DNA of 64,000 nucleotides from positions 319,978,283-320,042,282 of the forward strand of contig OZ010791.1 of NCBI GenBank assembly GCA_963932465.1. The letters run 5' to 3'. The first letter of the stretch is position 1; every line of letters begins with the position of its first letter. This DNA is from Maratus speciosus (taxonomy: Eukaryota; Arthropoda; Arachnida; Araneae; Salticidae). The notes below the pieces were generated by a model. The model was not told the origin of the DNA, did not search any database, and worked only from the letters and a program-made list of their open reading frames with translations. This document shows positions 12,339-23,599 of this stretch, one piece after another. A program made the translations under genes and the position numbers.

Positions 12339-13965
12339 CCTGATTTTTAACATAATCTTCACGCTCTTTTAAACGAAATCAAAGAGCACATTTAGTCTGG
12401 CCAATATAAGAAAGGCCACACTGGCAACAGATTTGGTAAATTACCCAGTTATATAGGCGATCAACGGGGTGTTTGAGATTTGAAAAAGTGATTTTATTAA
12501 CAGGAGAAAAAATAACATTAAAATCAAACCTTCTTAAGATTTTAGGAACTTGCTGACTGATTTTAGGAAAACATGGTAACACAACTGAAGTATTAGAGTT
12601 GGATTTAGAATGCTTTTCACGGATTTCGTCAATTTCTCATAAATAGGATCAATAATATTAGAGGAATAACCACAATCAACAGCAATAGCTTTGAGGTAAT
12701 TAAGTTCAGCACTGAGTAACTGAGAAATGGAACAAATATTGATAGCCCGAAAAACAAAAGTATTAAAAGCCGCGAATTTCTGGTTAAGAGGATGGGAAGA
12801 ATATCTGTGAGGTGAAAAACTGACAGCAAAAGGTTTACGAAAGACGGTAGTCAGAAAGCCATTTTCACAACGAATAACAAGGACATCCAGGAAAGAAAGA
12901 CAGTTATTGGTCTCAATGTCAGAGGTTTATTGAATGCAGGGATCAATGAAATTCATGATAGAGAGAATATGATTAATATCCGAATTCATTTCAACCAGGA
13001 CATAAACATCATCAACATAACGAACATAGAAAGGAAATTTTAAAATTTCAAATAGTTTGTCCTCAAAATAGTGCATATAAATATTGCAGAAAATTGGACT
13101 AAGAGGATTACCCATAGCCAAACCGTCAATCATACGGAAGAAATTGCCATTGAAAACAAAAGTATTTTGGGACAAGCAAGCGTGAGTGAGAAGGATAAGC
13201 TCTTTGATTTCAAAATAAGAGAAAGGGAATTCACAAAGCCTTTTCTTGAGGCAATCCAAAGCCCCCTCAACCGGAACGTTTGTAAATGATGATTTAACAT
13301 CAAAAGAAACCATCATGTGGCCCTGCGGCTTAAAATTATGAAGTTTTTTTTAACAAAATCAAAAGAATTCTTAACAGTGAAACAGTTACTGCACAAAAGT
13401 GGGGAAAAAAACAGAAACTAAATATTTGACAACTTATAAGAATCTGTACCGATACTAGAGACAATAGGTCTAAAAGGAATGTCAGGTTTATGGACATTAG
13501 GTAAAGCATAAAACCTGGCACAATGCACAATTGACGAAGTTAGCAGGAATAATGGACGAAGACTTGTTGGCAGACTTAATAGAGTTAATTTCACTTGTTT
13601 AAGGCTCTTTGCGGATATCCACATACGGACCATCATTAATTAATTTATGGGATTTTTCCAAATACGTAGATTTGTCGAGAAGAACAATCTGACCACCTAT
13701 GTCGGCCTTAGTAATAATTAAGTTTGGATCAGAACGCAAATTTTCAGACATTGTTTAACAGGATGTTTAAGATTGGGCTTATAAACATTAGAATTGTATT
13801 GGACACTATTGGCAAATAGATACCTAATGGACTCTTTCTGAGAAGACGACAGAACGCTATGCTTAACGGCTCTTTCAATAGGAGCAATAAGATTAGGTAA
13901 AGAAGGAATAGCAGAGACAGAAAAATTGTTATTCAGTTTGAGAGCATCGAGCTAATTGTTACTTA
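12180..13965 (-). pseudogene. PLE reverse transcriptase / GIY-YIG endonuclease remnant
   Basis: In PLEs one protein combines an RT related to telomerase with a C-terminal GIY-YIG nuclease that nicks target DNA. Reading from 13965 downward: an N-terminal RT region with ITKADIGGQIV-like sequence (about 13720-13680); FYALPNVHKPDIPFRPIVSS (13520-13460); FDVKSSFTNVP and GLAMGNPLSPIFCN (13305-13060), the palm and its following motif; the catalytic YVDD in FYVRYVDDVYVL (about 13030); then the nuclease with CQCGLSYIGQTK (about 12400) and SIAQHSWSSQ near 12315. The RT palm (12927-13316) is open for 129 codons. The rest is split among at least four frames by frameshifts and stops. The N-terminus is missing. 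Family assignment is secure; activity is excluded by the breaks. Confidence 0.88.
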
Positions 13966-13993
13966 ATGGTACACTAGAAAGTGTTTCTCTTTT

Positions 13994-14765
13994 CAAACGT
14001 TCTTCTATTGCTCAACATTCTTGGTCTTCTCAAAATAGGTTCGATTTTTCCTCAGCCATCGTTATCCAAAAATGTTCTTCTAACCTTGATCTTATTTTTG
14101 GGAAGCTTACCACATCATTAAAAATTCTCATTTCTTAGTCAATGACTTATCTAGTACTCCTGACTTTTCCAAGTATTTGGAAAGCATTAATTTAATTTCC
14201 TCTTTTTTGGTTTCTTTTTCTGAACTTCTCCGGTAGATGCCGCTACTTGTCCACCCAGTCGTTTCTACTGCTTCTCTCTCATTGGTTGTTTTTGGCGCCT
14301 TCGCTACCCCCATAGGGAATATAAGCCAGCGCGTCTCTGTCTATCATTTTGCTCAGCCTTGCTTTTTCTAGCACGCTGTTCCTTTTCATGTATCTTGAAC
14401 TGAAGGAAAATATTGCTAGATTTGAAACAGCTGTTTGCTGCTTTTCATGTATTATTTGTGCATTTTTAAACGTTGTTTTTTCTGCTTTTTAATATTGTTG
14501 CACGAAGACTTTATTTGCTATTTTTATACATCTGTGTTTATCGATGCTGGGTTTATTTGTGACTCATGCATGCAGTTGCAGCCTTATCAACATATCTTTT
14601 TTTGAGTGAGAGATTGTAACTTGTGTATCATCCTCATAGTTTAAATGGTGGAGCTCTTGGAGTGCTATTCCAAGGTTTCGGGTTTTGGTTCCCGGCATGG
14701 ACATTCTTCACTCTGTTGGTTCTACGCTTAGTTACCAATGTGATAAAAAATGTACTAAATATAAA
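13994..14765 (+). repeat. right inverted arm of PLE (pLTR)
   Basis: Inverted partner of 11640-12338. Read on the plus strand it begins inside the C-terminal coding end (open frame to about 14138, containing SIAQHSWSSQ). It runs through non-coding sequence to the tRNA-like module and a weakly matching end (AATGTGNTAAA). Confidence 0.85.
14630..14702 (+). repeat. tRNA-like module in right PLE arm
   Basis: It starts TCCTCATAGTTTAAATGG (A-box-like), has a clear anticodon-stem-like pair CTTGG/CCAAG, and ends with GGTTCCCGGCATGGAC (B-box-like). TTCACTCTGTTGG follows, as at the other two copies. Confidence 0.6.
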
Positions 14766-15179
14766 AGAAATACTGTATTAAAGTACATCACACACAAAAT
14801 CTTGCTGAACGATGTTTTTATAAAAAACAGCGAACAATTTTGTGTTTTCTTTTATTCCGCTACAACCGCAGATAATTGATACATATACTTTGCGTTCCAC
14901 TGAGGCCACATAAACCCATCTACGTAAACATTTTCCATGGAGTATATAAAAAAGAAAGAAAATCTGCATGTACAACACTCGAATATATAAAAAAATATTA
15001 AACGGTCTCAGTTCACCTCGTAAATTAACAGTTTCGAAATAAAAAATGTATTCGATCAATCAATTTGGATAATCGAGATCCTTTTTCATAAATGGCTGCA
15101 TTAAAATTATCGTTCCTGTTACGTTCTTTAAATACAATTCACTAAATTAAAATCACCCTCCTGCTTCTCTATCAACTAT
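14766..15179. other. AT-rich spacer
   Basis: No recognised gene. A 93-codon minus frame at 14778-15059 has no visible domain. Sequence next to the gypsy relic may be its degraded continuation. Confidence 0.4.
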
Positions 15180-15860
15180 TCCCTCAACTTCAATAAACAA
15201 CAACAAAAAAAAACGATAAATCATAGACGTTTTTAACCAACTCAATACATTCCTGTTGGGTCCGAGATAAAACATCAGCAATTGCATTCTCCTTTCTAGT
15301 CCTGTCTGCAAAATCATCATTATACTCTGCTAATTTTAATCTTCAGGGTACCTTTATTGACCACAAAATCTCGCTTATTCATCGACAAAACCCCGCTAAT
15401 TCGACGACTAATTTGACGACAGAACCTCTCAACGTTAATTTATTTTAATTAATTTCACCGGTAAGTTCATTAAAATCGTCACAGAGTTTATTGGACGCGT
15501 AAATAACTGTAAGACACTGTTTTTCCCTGAGATAATAATACCGTTCAGCCGAATTAAAATCCTAAAAGCATAAGCTACAGGTCAACTTCCTTAGCTAACA
15601 CTGCACCAACGCCAAAAGAACTCGCATCATAGTCAATTCAAACTGAAACGAATAATTTGGACGTTCCGTAACATGCGGAGAAATGTGAGCTTCCATTATC
15701 AGTTCAAAATATTTCTAAGTTTCCTTGACGTCATGATCTTTGCTTTTGTTCTCTTGAAAGCCTAAAAATGATCAGGTCATTCAGAAAAATGAGGAATAAA
15801 TTCCGAAAACATTGCAAATTTGTCTAAGGTTGTTTCAACTTGCTTAGAAATTTTAACGGC
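15180..15860 (-). pseudogene. Ty3/gypsy RT thumb-RNase H relic
   Basis: Read on the minus strand, four family landmarks appear in the right order. FSEFIPHFSE lies near 15809-15780, as in the RT thumb. YDASSFGVGAVLAKE lies at about 15635-15590 and contains the RNase H start with its Asp. REKQCLTVIYAS lies near 15530, corresponding to the ERECLAVVWA region. NAIADVLSRT lies near 15280, the conserved ADALSR end of gypsy RNase H. Frameshifts and stops separate these blocks, so the gene is dead. The RT palm, integrase and LTRs are not recognisable here, leaving an isolated fragment of about 0.7 kb. The subfamily cannot be assigned. Confidence 0.75.
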
Positions 15861-16123
15861 GACATAAAAGTTATAAAAGCCGCTTTCTTAGAATCAGTTT
15901 TAATTCCCTCTAGGTAATATTGACATACAAATATTTAGTTTCTCGCCTTAAAAATGTACATTTCTCTATTTTTCACATATTTTACACATATCTATTTTTT
16001 TATCTATCACAATGTTAGCTTTCTTGAAGAAATTCTCAGCTTCAAAAGTCTACAGTTTATAAGAACATAAGGTATTTTTTAATTCAGAAAATAACTTTTG
16101 TCTGTTGAAGTATTTTTCTGAAC

Positions 16124-17602
16124 TTAAGAGCCATTATTTTGAAATTCAGACAAAAAAGTGAGATTTTGATAGTTGTATTTTTTGTTTTGCTTGATTATTT
16201 TATGTTGAAGTGGATCATATTTAATGAATAATGTGCAATTTTGAAGCTCTGAAAAAATTTCCTGTATCCTGTAGAAAATGTCAAAGATCTCTGGAAAGCA
16301 ACAACATCTAAAAATTCTTTTGTCATAAACTATTAGTATAACACTACAAGCTTCGTAAAATTTACTTGGTTCCATGGGGCATTGTTAATTTTCATTGTTA
16401 TGTTGCAACAAAATGCAATCAAAATTACATTTTGCCCGTTTTCTGCAATTATTATCTTAGTTAAGCAATAGTACCACAAAACGTTTCTTACAGAATTTGA
16501 AAGTTTACTAGGGAGAAGTTAAGTAATATAGAACTTTACCGGGATATCAATGGTGTTAGCAGATATAATCTGTTAAATATTAAAAAGTTTCAAAATCTAC
16601 AACTTTTCAATTAGCCCTCAGTATCTCAAAACAGCATCACAGTTGAATAAAACAGAATATATCTGGTAGTTGTTGGACATATATACAAAAACATATAAAC
16701 GAAAAATAAGTGGGGCCTCATGCTATTTTCAAAAGAAAAAAAAGACAAACTTTACAAAAAGGCAGTGTCAATATCAGGCATTTTTCCTATCAGAAAATGA
16801 TTTATCCCGTTTCTGTTTCTCTTTCCTGTGTTTTTCCATATGAGGAACTGGAACATCCCTTTTTCTCTTTCCCCTTCTAGGGGAAAAGCCTGATATTGAC
16901 ACGGCTTTTTTGTAAAGTTTATCATTTTTTCTTTTGAAAATAGCATGAGACCCCACTTATTTTTAGTTTCCATGTTTTTGTACATATATTCAACTACTAC
17001 CTGATATATTCTGTTTTATTCAACTGGGATGCTGTTTTGAGATAAGGACTAATTCAAAAAATGCAGATTTTGAAACTTTTGAATATTTAACAGATTATAT
17101 CTGCTAACAGCATCGATATCCCGGTAAAGTTCTATATTATTTAGCTTGTCCTAATAGTAAGCTTTCATATTCTGTAAGCAAAATTTTGGGGTACTATTGC
17201 TTAACTAAGATAATAAGTGCAGAAAACGGACAAAAACGTAATTTTGATTGTAATTTGTGGCAACATAACAATGAAAATTAACAATACCCCATGTAACCAA
17301 GTAAATTTTACTAAGTATGTAATGTTATACTAACAGTTTATGACAAAAGAATTTTGGAATGTTGCGTTCCAGAGATATAGCAATCCAAACATACTGACAT
17401 TTCAATTTTCATGAAAAATGTGATTCATGGCTTGAACTTTGACATTTTCTACAGGATACAGAATTTTTTTTCAGAGCTTCAAAATTGCACATTATTCTTT
17501 AAATATGATCTACTTCAACATAAAAAAAAAAAAAAAAAATCAAGCAAAATAAAAAATACAACTATCACACTTTGTCTGATTTTCAAAATAATGGCTCTTA
17601 AT
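16124..17602. mobile_element. foldback element with ~0.7-kb inverted arms
   Basis: Sequence from 16124 to about 16788 is repeated inverted from about 17602 back to 16884, with a ~95-bp centre. Paired landmarks include AAGAGCCATTATTTTGAAA at the outer ends, GACATTTTCTACAGGATAC in the middle and TGTCAATATCAGGC at the inner ends. Identity is high by eye. The right arm has an extra ~60 bp at about 17386-17440 (after CAGAGATAT) that the left arm lacks. Corresponding open frames in both arms (16124-16375 minus and 17411-17620 plus) contain FDIFYRIQ and ELQNCTLF but match no family I know. Foldback-type transposon or inverted duplication are both possible. Confidence 0.8.
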
Positions 17603-18529
17603 AAAAACAGGTTGATGTGATTATTCGTCTAACTGTCTCCTCGTTTCGTTTTCATTTTATATTTTTGAGGAATTACATTTTAGATTACTTCTTGTAGATA
17701 ATCCTAGGCACTTATTTAACAAACAAGAGTAAACTCACTTTTTTTTTCATTTGTGTTCATATAGAAGATTAAAATATCTTTCTCTGCTATGGATTGTTCA
17801 TAATATTTTCTTTATAATTTTTTCTTTGTTCTTGAGATTCCGTTTAATCTCAGAGCTATCTGAGTATTCTTGTTTTATTTTAAGTGTCAATTAAGTACCT
17901 CTTAACGAAATTTGATAAAAATAATTAATACATTTTTTTCTTTTCTGACGTTAAGCTCCTTTCATTTATAGTGCATTAAAAAATAATTTAACAACGTTAA
18001 TTTTTTAAATCGAAGAATCTTAAATGGAATGTAGTTACATATATATAAAATAACACGTATTCTATGTTTTGGAGAAGGTTATTTTTTATATTTACTGATT
18101 CCGCATACAAAAAAGAAACAATATGGCTTCCTTTAAATAAACCAAATAAACTTTCATTTCATTCTTTGTTTTGCTAACCAGTCGTATTATTCTTAAGTGA
18201 CACATAAATATACAGAATTGGCGTATTTTGGAATATATATCAATATATGTGTTCTATTTCTAATTACTTTTTCAATCCGTAAAAAAATCACAACTATGCT
18301 GTAAACTATTCAAGATTTCATTATAAACATCTCAAGCAATTTTTTTATCAACAAAAATTATATCATGATTAGATATAAACCAAATTTAACAATTATATCT
18401 GGCCGCTTTTGACGAGTTTTTAATTTCAATTTTCCGAAACAGTTGGTTTTATCAGAGGCGCATTAACTAAGATGTGGTGTTTTTTTCCTTCTACGACCCC
18501 CCCCCCCCCACACACACACATCACTTTTT
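17603..18529. other. AT-rich spacer
   Basis: No gene recognised. It ends in a C-run and CA-repeat (18498-18520) directly before the Helitron2-like element. Confidence 0.5.
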
Positions 18530-19432
18530 ACTTTCTTCTATCTTTAACAGAATAAAGTATTGTAATTAAAATTTTTTTACTTCCGGTTTTCGACGGATTT
18601 ACACGTTTTACGGGTCAGATATCCCAAAAACATGTTTATAGAAAATGTCTGTCTGTCCGTCTGTCCATGTGTCCGTCTATCCTTGTATCTGTCTGTCCTT
18701 GTGTCTGTCGCCATTGTACCATCAAAAAGTGTATGAAGTTAAGCATAGAATTGAACCAAATTCTTTTTTTAAGTTTTTGGCTATGGCAAGAAGGTCCTTC
18801 CTTCACTTGGAAAAAAATCGCCTGAAGGGGGCGCTGTAATACCAATTTTTGTACGATTTTGAATATTCTACCATCGAAAAGTGTAGGAAGTTATCCATAG
18901 AAGTGAACCAAATTTTTTTTAAGTTCTTGGCTATAGTAAGCAGGTCCTTCCTTAATTTGGAAAAACTCCGCCGGTCGGAGGCTCTATAATAGCGGTTTTT
19001 GTGCCATTTTGAATATTGTACCATCGAAAAGTGCATGAAGTTATGCATAGAATTAAATCAAATTTTTTGTGTATGTTTTTGGTCATGGCAAGAAGGTCCT
19101 TCCTGAATGTGGAAAAATTCCGCCGGAAGGGGGAGCTGTAATAGCAATATTTGTGTAATCTTCATAATTTTTCGTAGTTCTATTGTACACAAGTGGCTCG
19201 TGAATCGACGGGAACTTCCCATCCTGATAACTCAACAATTCGCGACTATTCGTGATTTTAATAAATATAATTATCAAGATTAATTCGTTTTTGCTTCGAT
19301 TAATTGACTGAAGCAAATATAATATGGTGAAAGTCAAAGTTGATATAGTACTGAATTAATAAAAATGAAACATTTTGAAATATTAAAATATATGAGATAA
19401 AAGAAATTGTTGGGATTGACACATCCAACTAG
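18530..19432 (+). mobile_element. Helitron2-like non-autonomous element, copy C
   Basis: The 5' end is ACTTTCTTCTATCTTT, followed by a block containing TTTTCGACGGATTTACACG and a CTGTCTGTC-rich stretch. Near the 3' end an inverted, slightly decayed copy of the 5' sequence occurs (GATAAAAGAAA, 19395-19405). It is followed by a hairpin (TTGGGAT against ATCCAA) and a terminal CTAG at 19429-19432, then T. A 5' end repeated in inverse upstream of a 3' hairpin is the asymmetric inverted repeat layout described for Helitron2. The payload is a ~150-bp tandem array. No Rep/helicase coding region remains. Confidence 0.72.
18718..19190 (+). repeat. ~150-bp tandem array in copy C
   Basis: ACCATCNAAAAGTG recurs at 18718, 18870 and 19020 (intervals 152 and 150). 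Units share TTGGCTATGGCAAGAAGGTC and GGGGGCGCTGTAATA-like blocks. A fourth unit is partial. Confidence 0.8.
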
Positions 19433-19846
19433 TTAATTAATTAATTTATTTATTTATTTATTTGCTGCAAGATTTGATTATATCCAAAACTTTTCAATAT
19501 AAAAGTTGTAGATAACATTAAGAAGATTTATAATAAATTTATATGGGTTTGATATGTTGTGAATTGACGAAGTTGTGATGTTTATCTTCTTAAAACACTA
19601 GTTTATTGCGATTCCACTTTTAATGATAACAAAAATCTGTCATACATAATTTTTGGCCCTTTTCCTGGAAGTAGTAATAAGTGTTTTTTTTTTCTTATTT
19701 TCACAAAAACCCTCCCTATTTCGAACCCCTTTGTCTGATTTTGCCCATAACGAACTTGACCGAGATTTTCTGCCCCTTGATTTTGCGTATCAGTTTGGAA
19801 GAGATGTGTGCAAAATTTTGGAAGCTGTCGTGTCCATAAAAAAATA
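19433..19846. other. AT-rich spacer
   Basis: An (ATTT)n tract lies at 19436-19464. No gene recognised. Confidence 0.5.
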
Positions 19847-19936
<90 letters not shown>

Positions 19937-19937
19937 T
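19847..19937. repeat. compound microsatellite (CT)n(AT)n(AGAT)n
   Basis: Three consecutive simple repeats are visible: CT from about 19850, AT from about 19870 and AGAT from about 19900 to 19937. Apparent long open frames across it are low-complexity artefacts. Confidence 0.95.
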
Positions 19938-21169
19938 GATTGATAGGTAAAGTTTTGAACTGCGGGTGATGTTTGGCTCTAGGGGTCACGATCTGTGTAG
20001 GTCTGCAATTTTTTTCAGAAATTCCGACATTGGGGAGAACGTAATGGGTGGTATTTCTTACTAAATCTACCTAAAATTGTTATACATGTTTCATAAAAGT
20101 TATTCATTCTGTAAACCTTAGTCGTATAGCCATTTCGTATAATAGCAGAAGACAATATTCAAATGAATTCCCACAGTCCGAAAAATCTCCATTTAAAGAA
20201 TTTTCAAACACGCATTCATTGCTTTTCGTAAAATTTTATTTGATGACTTGATATGATGAAATATAAAAGAAAGTTGTGTATGAGTTATTCAATATACAAA
20301 TTGATTAACGAAAAAATATTGGCTTTAAAAACAGTTGCCTCGCTTTCTTTACCTGCATGGGGGTTTAATGAAATAGCTATATCTCACACCAACATAAAAA
20401 AAAAATAAAACACTAGGGCAAAAATTTGCTCTTAAACCTGTTGAACTGTCTTTTTTGAAAAGAGAAAATCAGGATTTTCACACTGAACAAGGTGAAGAGA
20501 AAAATTACTGTTTCTTAAATCGATTTTACATCTGTCTGCAAAAATATAATAAGCATTATTAGGTCCCTTCATAAAACATTGGTTTTGCTAGGTTTTACAT
20601 ATAGAAAGATAAAAATAAATTTAAGCATAAAATGTACTTATATTTATTTTTCAATTAAACTAGCATGGAAGTCTGTCAGAATTTGGCGAAATATTAGAGA
20701 TATTGCCAAGTTGGCGTCACTTTGGTCGTCTAAATTTGGTCGCTAAATTTGGCGATATAACGCCAAGTTGACGACAAACTTAGCGACAGAACAGGGTCCC
20801 CTATGGTAGCGTCCCTTATAGGTATGGTGATAATTAAATGCTGCTCAGTAACCAATGAGATGCGTTTCATTCAGGCGTTGCCATTAAACAATTAACAATA
20901 ATCGCGATTTTTGTATCACGTACGATAGCGTAATATATATATATATATATATGGATTTTGTGAACTTTCATCTAAGCAGTGATTATATGTATCAAACAAT
21001 ATACTTAGACTTTTCTAGCTAATACGACTGTAGCAAAAAGCATAAGAAAATAATTTCTTTTTCTAGAAATCAGGGAATAAGAAAATTACATTATCTTATT
21101 TATAACCAAGAATATATAGATAATAAATTGTTAGAGATATTTTACATCGGAAACTATATATTTAAGGTA
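19938..21169. other. mostly unique DNA with an odd GGCG/CGCC-rich block
   Basis: No gene recognised. Around 20680-20830 short motifs TTGGCG, TTGGTCG and CGCCAAGTTG recur in both orientations. They are followed by ACAGGGTCCCCTATGG, which looks like a transposon subterminal region but cannot be classified. A short (AT)n lies at 20934-20951. Confidence 0.4.
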
Positions 21170-22617
21170 AAGCTGGGAGAGTTCGCGCGGTAGAAGAGAT
21201 CGCGCACCAAGAAATTCGACGTGAAGGAGTAGAGTGCGCGCGCAGCGATTACAGGTAGTTGTACAAGCATTAGTGCAGTGTCTACATGAATGTGTACCTT
21301 GATTGTTCAAAGCGTCTTGGATTGCCATTGCCAACAAACAATTCATTTTTGAACCGGCCATGTTTTTAAAAAAGGCCGCGCAATCTCTCCTACTAAAATA
21401 GGAGAGTTCCCGCATCTGCTGCTTAGGAGAGATGGTGCATTTCCCCATAAATTTCAGTACTAGGAGAGATTACGCAGCTTATTGGTAAATTTGCATGAAT
21501 TGCAAATTACGTGCAAAACATATGAATGAATCAATTTTGAAATAATTTCGGAAAAACACATAATTATCGAAATTCAATTTGGCAATAAATTGAAAAGAAA
21601 AAAACTTTTGTAGATATAAATTTTATTAATAAATTACTAATAGAGGTGTTATTAAATTAATTTTATGTAATTATTTTTGTTAATAAATTAATAATATATT
21701 TGGAAATAAATTAATTAAATATTTTTATATAATTTTTTAATTTATGAACAATTAATTTGCTAATAAATTAATAACACCTACAATGCTACAAGAGCTTTCA
21801 CCCATTCCAAGTAATTTAATGCCATCGAAATAAAAAAGGGAACAGAGTGGAAAAAACAACCTCTACAAAAACAAACAGCTGAAGATAATATGCTTGCTTC
21901 CAGAAAAAGTGGAGTAAAAAACTGACGGAAAAAAACGAAGGTCAATGAGGATGAGCGCATTGGATATCTGGAACATTACCAGGAGACAACTTCGACCACT
22001 GTATGGATTCAAAGTATTACTTGTGGCAGGTGATTGTACGAAAGCTTCATAATTTACAACCTTAAGTGCATCGATTGTGGACAACGACATCTTCGGTTAG
22101 CAAACAAAATACATCGAAACTGTGGAAATAAAAATTATGTAATTTTCAAGTTAAACATGTTATCAAATAGATTAATGTTATTTTGTAATCTTAATAAGTC
22201 TTGCTTTTACTGATATTTCAATCTTCTTCTTAAATTAAAATTCTTTCTTTTCTTATTATTTAAACATTAGGTTGAAATATTCACTCCCAATACAATAATA
22301 TTTACTCACAAAAACCTTACAACAATATCATTTATGTGTAATTATTATTCTTAACAATTTAATTGTAGTTATTATTAATAACAGTATCTTCTACCCAAGT
22401 GCGCAATCTCTCCTACCCTTTAAGGAGAGTTTGCGCAAAATAGTTTTCTTGGTTTTATTACTGCTGTTCTATTAAATTAAAGCATAACAATAAAATAACA
22501 ATGGAAACGCATAAAAAACAAGTGAAGTCAAAATTAATCATGCATAGTTTAGCAAAAAATTCATACTTAAATTTTTTATTATTATTCTTTTGAAATGTGC
22601 GCAGACTCTCCTAGCTT
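21170..22617. mobile_element. TA-flanked DNA transposon with repeated subterminal motif
   Basis: Both ends lie next to TA. The left inverted repeat AAGCTGGGAGAGTTCGCGC (21170-21188) matches the right one, AAGCTAGGAGAGTCTGCGC on the minus strand ending at 22617. A GGAGAGNNNRCGC-like motif recurs about nine times in both orientations: 21176, 21195, 21377, 21401, 21426, 21461, 22401, 22421 and 22600. It clusters toward the two ends. TA targets and the finger remnant (next entry) favour the Tc1-mariner/pogo superfamily, but most of the transposase is gone. Confidence 0.7.
21860..22110 (+). pseudogene. transposase C-terminal PHD-like finger remnant
   Basis: On the plus strand a frame with two stops reads NEDERIGYLEHYQETTS followed by TTVWIQSITCGR and then LKCIDCGQRH. 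Pogo/Tigger-type DDE transposases often end in a Cys-rich finger with a WIQC-x2-C ... W-x-H-x2-C ... C-x2-C pattern. Here several ligands are replaced (S for C after WIQ, Y for H, F for C). The assignment rests on this pattern alone. No DDE core is visible upstream, so this is a relic. Confidence 0.45.
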
Positions 22618-23118
22618 TACGTTATTGATAAAATTCTTAATCAACAAAAAAAAAATAACTCTTCAATTTTCTTTGTACTTAATTTAATACTTAGGTCAAC
22701 TTTTAAATTACCAAGGTGTTTAACCCGTAGTTTTCTTACTACATAATTAAGAAACGAAACGTTACATGGCTATTTGGAAAAATATTAATCACATGAATTG
22801 GAAAGTATTCATTAAAGTAAATATATTCAACCTATTAATTATTAGATTATTCTTTCACTCTAATGTTATATAAAAGCTAAAATAACAACCTTATTCTGTG
22901 TATGAATAATGTATTAATTCACATTGAAGTGAAAGCAGAAATATACTAATTTATGTCAAAATGTATCTTATAATTAATACAAAGCATATTCTCTTACTTA
23001 GAGAAAATTTATTCATTTATCTCAATTTATTCCATTTTTTATAATAGCTTAAGTAAAATGAGACTAAAGGATTACGTTGTTCCTAGTGATAAAATAACAT
23101 AATTTTAATTTCCATGAC

Positions 23119-23155
<37 letters not shown>
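22618..23155. other. AT-rich spacer ending in (AT)n
   Basis: No gene recognised. A (TA)n microsatellite occupies 23121-23155 and supplied the TA target of the following MITE. Confidence 0.55.
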
Positions 23156-23157
<2 letters not shown>

Positions 23158-23597
23158 GGTGTCCCAAAAATGACTGATGGATTTTAAAATTCAATAACTG
23201 GCAAATGGTGACAGATATTAAAAAAATTCTTGCAGGGTATTATGTAAGATGTCAGGAGTTTTTACGCTGCGACTCTTAATTTTCGTTACAAATAGAATCG
23301 ATAGATGGCGTTACAAGCAATAACCGCTAAATCCAGGCTTGATTTTTCGGCCTCTCTTTTCTTCCCTGCGAAAAAAGGAGATTAAATAATTGGGTTGATC
23401 ACGAAGTACCAAAAATTGGGACTGGACTAAGCGCCTATTGCTCTTAGCGCCATCTATTACATGAAATTCGAACTAAAATCAAGTAAACAAACTCCTGTCA
23501 TCATAGATAGCACACCTGCAAGAATGTTTTTTAATATCTTTCACCGTTTGCAAGTTATTGAATTTTAAAACCCGTCAGTTATTTTTGGGACACCCGG
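23156..23597. mobile_element. mariner-type MITE with long inverted repeats
   Basis: The left end CCGGTGTCCCAAAAATGACT and the right end, CCGGGTGTCCCAAAAATAAC on the minus strand, form inverted repeats extending about 70 bp inward. They are flanked by TA on both sides (23154-23155 and 23598-23599). CCGGGTGTCCC-type ends with TA targets are typical of mariner-derived MITEs. The 442-bp interior has no coding region. It is bracketed by (TA)n and (TG)n repeats. Confidence 0.85.
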
Positions 23598-23599
23598 TA

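Larger units (their letters stand above)
11640..14765 (-). mobile_element. Penelope-like element (PLE) with inverted arms
   Basis: A minus-strand PLE coding remnant (RT plus GIY-YIG) lies between two long inverted arms, about 11640-12338 and 13994-14765. Each arm carries the 3' end of the coding region plus downstream non-coding sequence. This matches the known PLE habit of flanking terminal repeats arising from partial copies in direct or inverted orientation. The RT is truncated at its N-terminus where it meets the inverted right arm. Stops and frameshifts are frequent, so this copy is inactive. Confidence 0.85.

Noticed and set aside
18636..18845. Overlapping short frames on both strands rich in Cys/Leu/Ser or Arg/Asp
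   Set aside because: They translate the CTGTCTGTC tract and the tandem repeat of the Helitron2-like element.
19603..19989. 128-codon minus-strand open frame
   Set aside because: About a third of it translates the CT/AT/AGAT microsatellite; no domain in the rest.
21131..21448. 105-codon minus-strand frame with several Cys
   Set aside because: It spans the terminal repeat and motif copies of the TA-flanked element; composition is driven by the repeats and no known finger spacing fits convincingly.
21778..22090. Minus-strand frames over the finger remnant
   Set aside because: Antisense of the plus-strand transposase remnant.
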